Shown here: one piece after another, positions 21,736 to 22,351 of the stretch
Layout of the letters: each line of letters starts with the position of its first letter
Position numbering within the stretch: position 1 is the first letter of the stretch
Made by a program: the position numbers and the translations under genes
NCBI GenBank assembly: GCA_050287105.1
Contig: JBNKBG010000043.1
Span: 1-22,351 of the forward strand
Length of the DNA stretch: 22,351 bases
Source of the DNA: JAPHTQ01 sp050287105
Lineage (GTDB): Bacteria; Pseudomonadota; Gammaproteobacteria; Thiohalomonadales; Thiohalomonadaceae
Direction of reading: 5' to 3'
Notes under the pieces: generated by a model
Database searches by the model: none
Told to the model about the DNA's origin: nothing
Seen by the model: only the letters and a program-made list of their open reading frames with translations

Positions 21736-22351
21736 GTGACGAAGAGCAGCGGCGCCCCCCATCTCAAGGCAGTCTCCAAGAAAGCAGTGACCGAAATCCC
21801 CTTCCAGCCTGCCTCGCTGGATATCTGGGACAAAAAATACCGCCTGACCACCAAAAGTGGCGAGATCATCGACCAGACCATCGACGACACCTACGCCCGC
21901 GTCGCCCACGCCCTGGCTGAGGTAGAGACCACTGACGAGAAGCGTCAGGAGTGGGAAGCCAAATTCCTTAAGGCATTGCGCCACGGGGCGATCCCCGCAG
22001 GCCGCATCACCTCGAATGCAGGTGCCCTGGCCTACAAACCCGCCACCTCCACCATCAACTGCACCGTTTCCGGCACCATCCGTGACTCCATGGATGACAT
22101 CCTCGGCAAGGTCCACGAAGCAGGCCTGACCCTCAAGGCCGGTTGCGGTATCGGTTACGAATTCTCCACCCTGCGTCCCAAGGGCGCGTTTGTCGCGGGT
22201 GCCGGCGCCTACACCTCCGGGCCGCTCTCCTTCATGGATATCTTCGACAAGATGTGTTTCACCGTCTCCTCCGCTGGCGGGCGCCGCGGGGCACAGATGG
22301 CCACCTTCGATGTCGGCCACCCGGACGTGATGGACTTCATCCGCGCCAAGC
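21736..22351 (+). CDS. nrdJ: Adenosylcobalamin-dependent ribonucleotide reductase, N-terminal part
   Basis: Class II ribonucleotide reductase reduces ribonucleotides to deoxyribonucleotides with coenzyme B12, independent of oxygen. The frame runs from a GTG at 21736, with GGGAGAG 9 bases upstream, to the window edge: 205 codons of a protein usually 700-1000 residues long. Diagnostic blocks are PASLDIWDKKYRL near residue 26, AIPAGRITSNAGA, C109 in STINCTVSG (one of the redox-active cysteines), HEAGLTLKAGCGIGYEFSTL, and VSSAGGRRGAQMATFDVGHP. No in-frame ATG lies near this start, so GTG is the best choice. NrdR-type boxes upstream indicate control by nucleotide status. Class I or III enzymes differ in these blocks. 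The rest of the gene lies outside the window. Confidence 0.94.
   Translation, partial: MTKSSGAPHLKAVSKKAVTEIPFQPASLDIWDKKYRLTTKSGEIIDQTIDDTYARVAHALAEVETTDEKRQEWEAKFLKALRHGAIPAGRITSNAGALAYKPATSTINCTVSGTIRDSMDDILGKVHEAGLTLKAGCGIGYEFSTLRPKGAFVAGAGAYTSGPLSFMDIFDKMCFTVSSAGGRRGAQMATFDVGHPDVMDFIRAK

Noticed and set aside
21460..22320. 286-residue minus-strand frame at the right end
   Set aside because: It is antisense to nrdJ, whose plus frame shows diagnostic ribonucleotide reductase blocks. Its tail also runs through the promoter region.
1..22351. CRISPR arrays, tRNA or rRNA genes, insertion sequences, prophage or defence genes
   Set aside because: No regularly spaced repeats, cloverleaf sequences, transposase motifs or phage proteins were seen on either strand.

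Overview
The window looks like chromosomal DNA of a chemolithotrophic sulfur-oxidising gammaproteobacterium. The signature is a molybdenum sulfite dehydrogenase gene (soeA) placed head to head with an APS reductase operon of the AprM type (aprMBA). Flagellar motor genes, chemotaxis and cyclic-di-GMP sensors, a class II ribonucleotide reductase and dense, orderly operons fit a free-living or facultatively symbiotic motile bacterium. I cannot assign a genus. No rRNA, tRNA, CRISPR array, transposase or phage gene was seen.

Layout. Positions 1-1684 (minus): the first 561 codons of soeA, running off the left edge. 1685-2308: a divergent control region with an FNR/DNR-type site and many inverted repeats. 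2309-5522 (plus): aprM, aprB, aprA, closed by three stacked hairpins. 5693-6565 (plus): an unknown 116-aa protein and a SlyD-like FKBP isomerase. 6569-8952 (minus): a tight four-gene operon (YCII-like protein, FemAB/BioF2-like acetyltransferase, two unknowns). 9337-9498 (plus): a 53-aa orphan gene with its own promoter. 9641-10345 (plus): trmO. 10326-11943 (minus): a PomAB/MotAB-type stator pair. 12495-14780 (plus): a chemoreceptor with a zinc-binding CZB tail behind a sigma-28 promoter. 14887-17916 (plus): a TtrS-like periplasmic sensor fused to PAS, GAF, PAS and HD-GYP. 17986-18543 (minus): a cytochrome b561 behind a second FNR-type site. 18727-19176 (minus): a small protein carrying a His-His-Glu pattern reminiscent of sulfur oxygenase reductase. 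19325-20671 (minus): a DegQ/DegP protease. 20876-21298 (minus): a small heat-shock protein. 21736 to the right edge (plus): nrdJ.

How the genes work together. SoeA would oxidise sulfite directly to sulfate and pass electrons towards quinone. AprBA with AprM offers the indirect route through APS. Both promoters share one intergenic region, so the two routes could be set by a common redox regulator. The central part links motility (stator, chemoreceptor) with a cyclic-di-GMP phosphodiesterase whose sensor domain resembles a thionate sensor. The right part is protein quality control (periplasmic protease, small heat-shock protein) and DNA precursor synthesis.

The least explained item is the 149-aa SOR-like protein with its dyad-covered promoter. 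It is the best candidate here for something undescribed. The resemblance was judged by eye from remembered family sequences and has not been tested by alignment.
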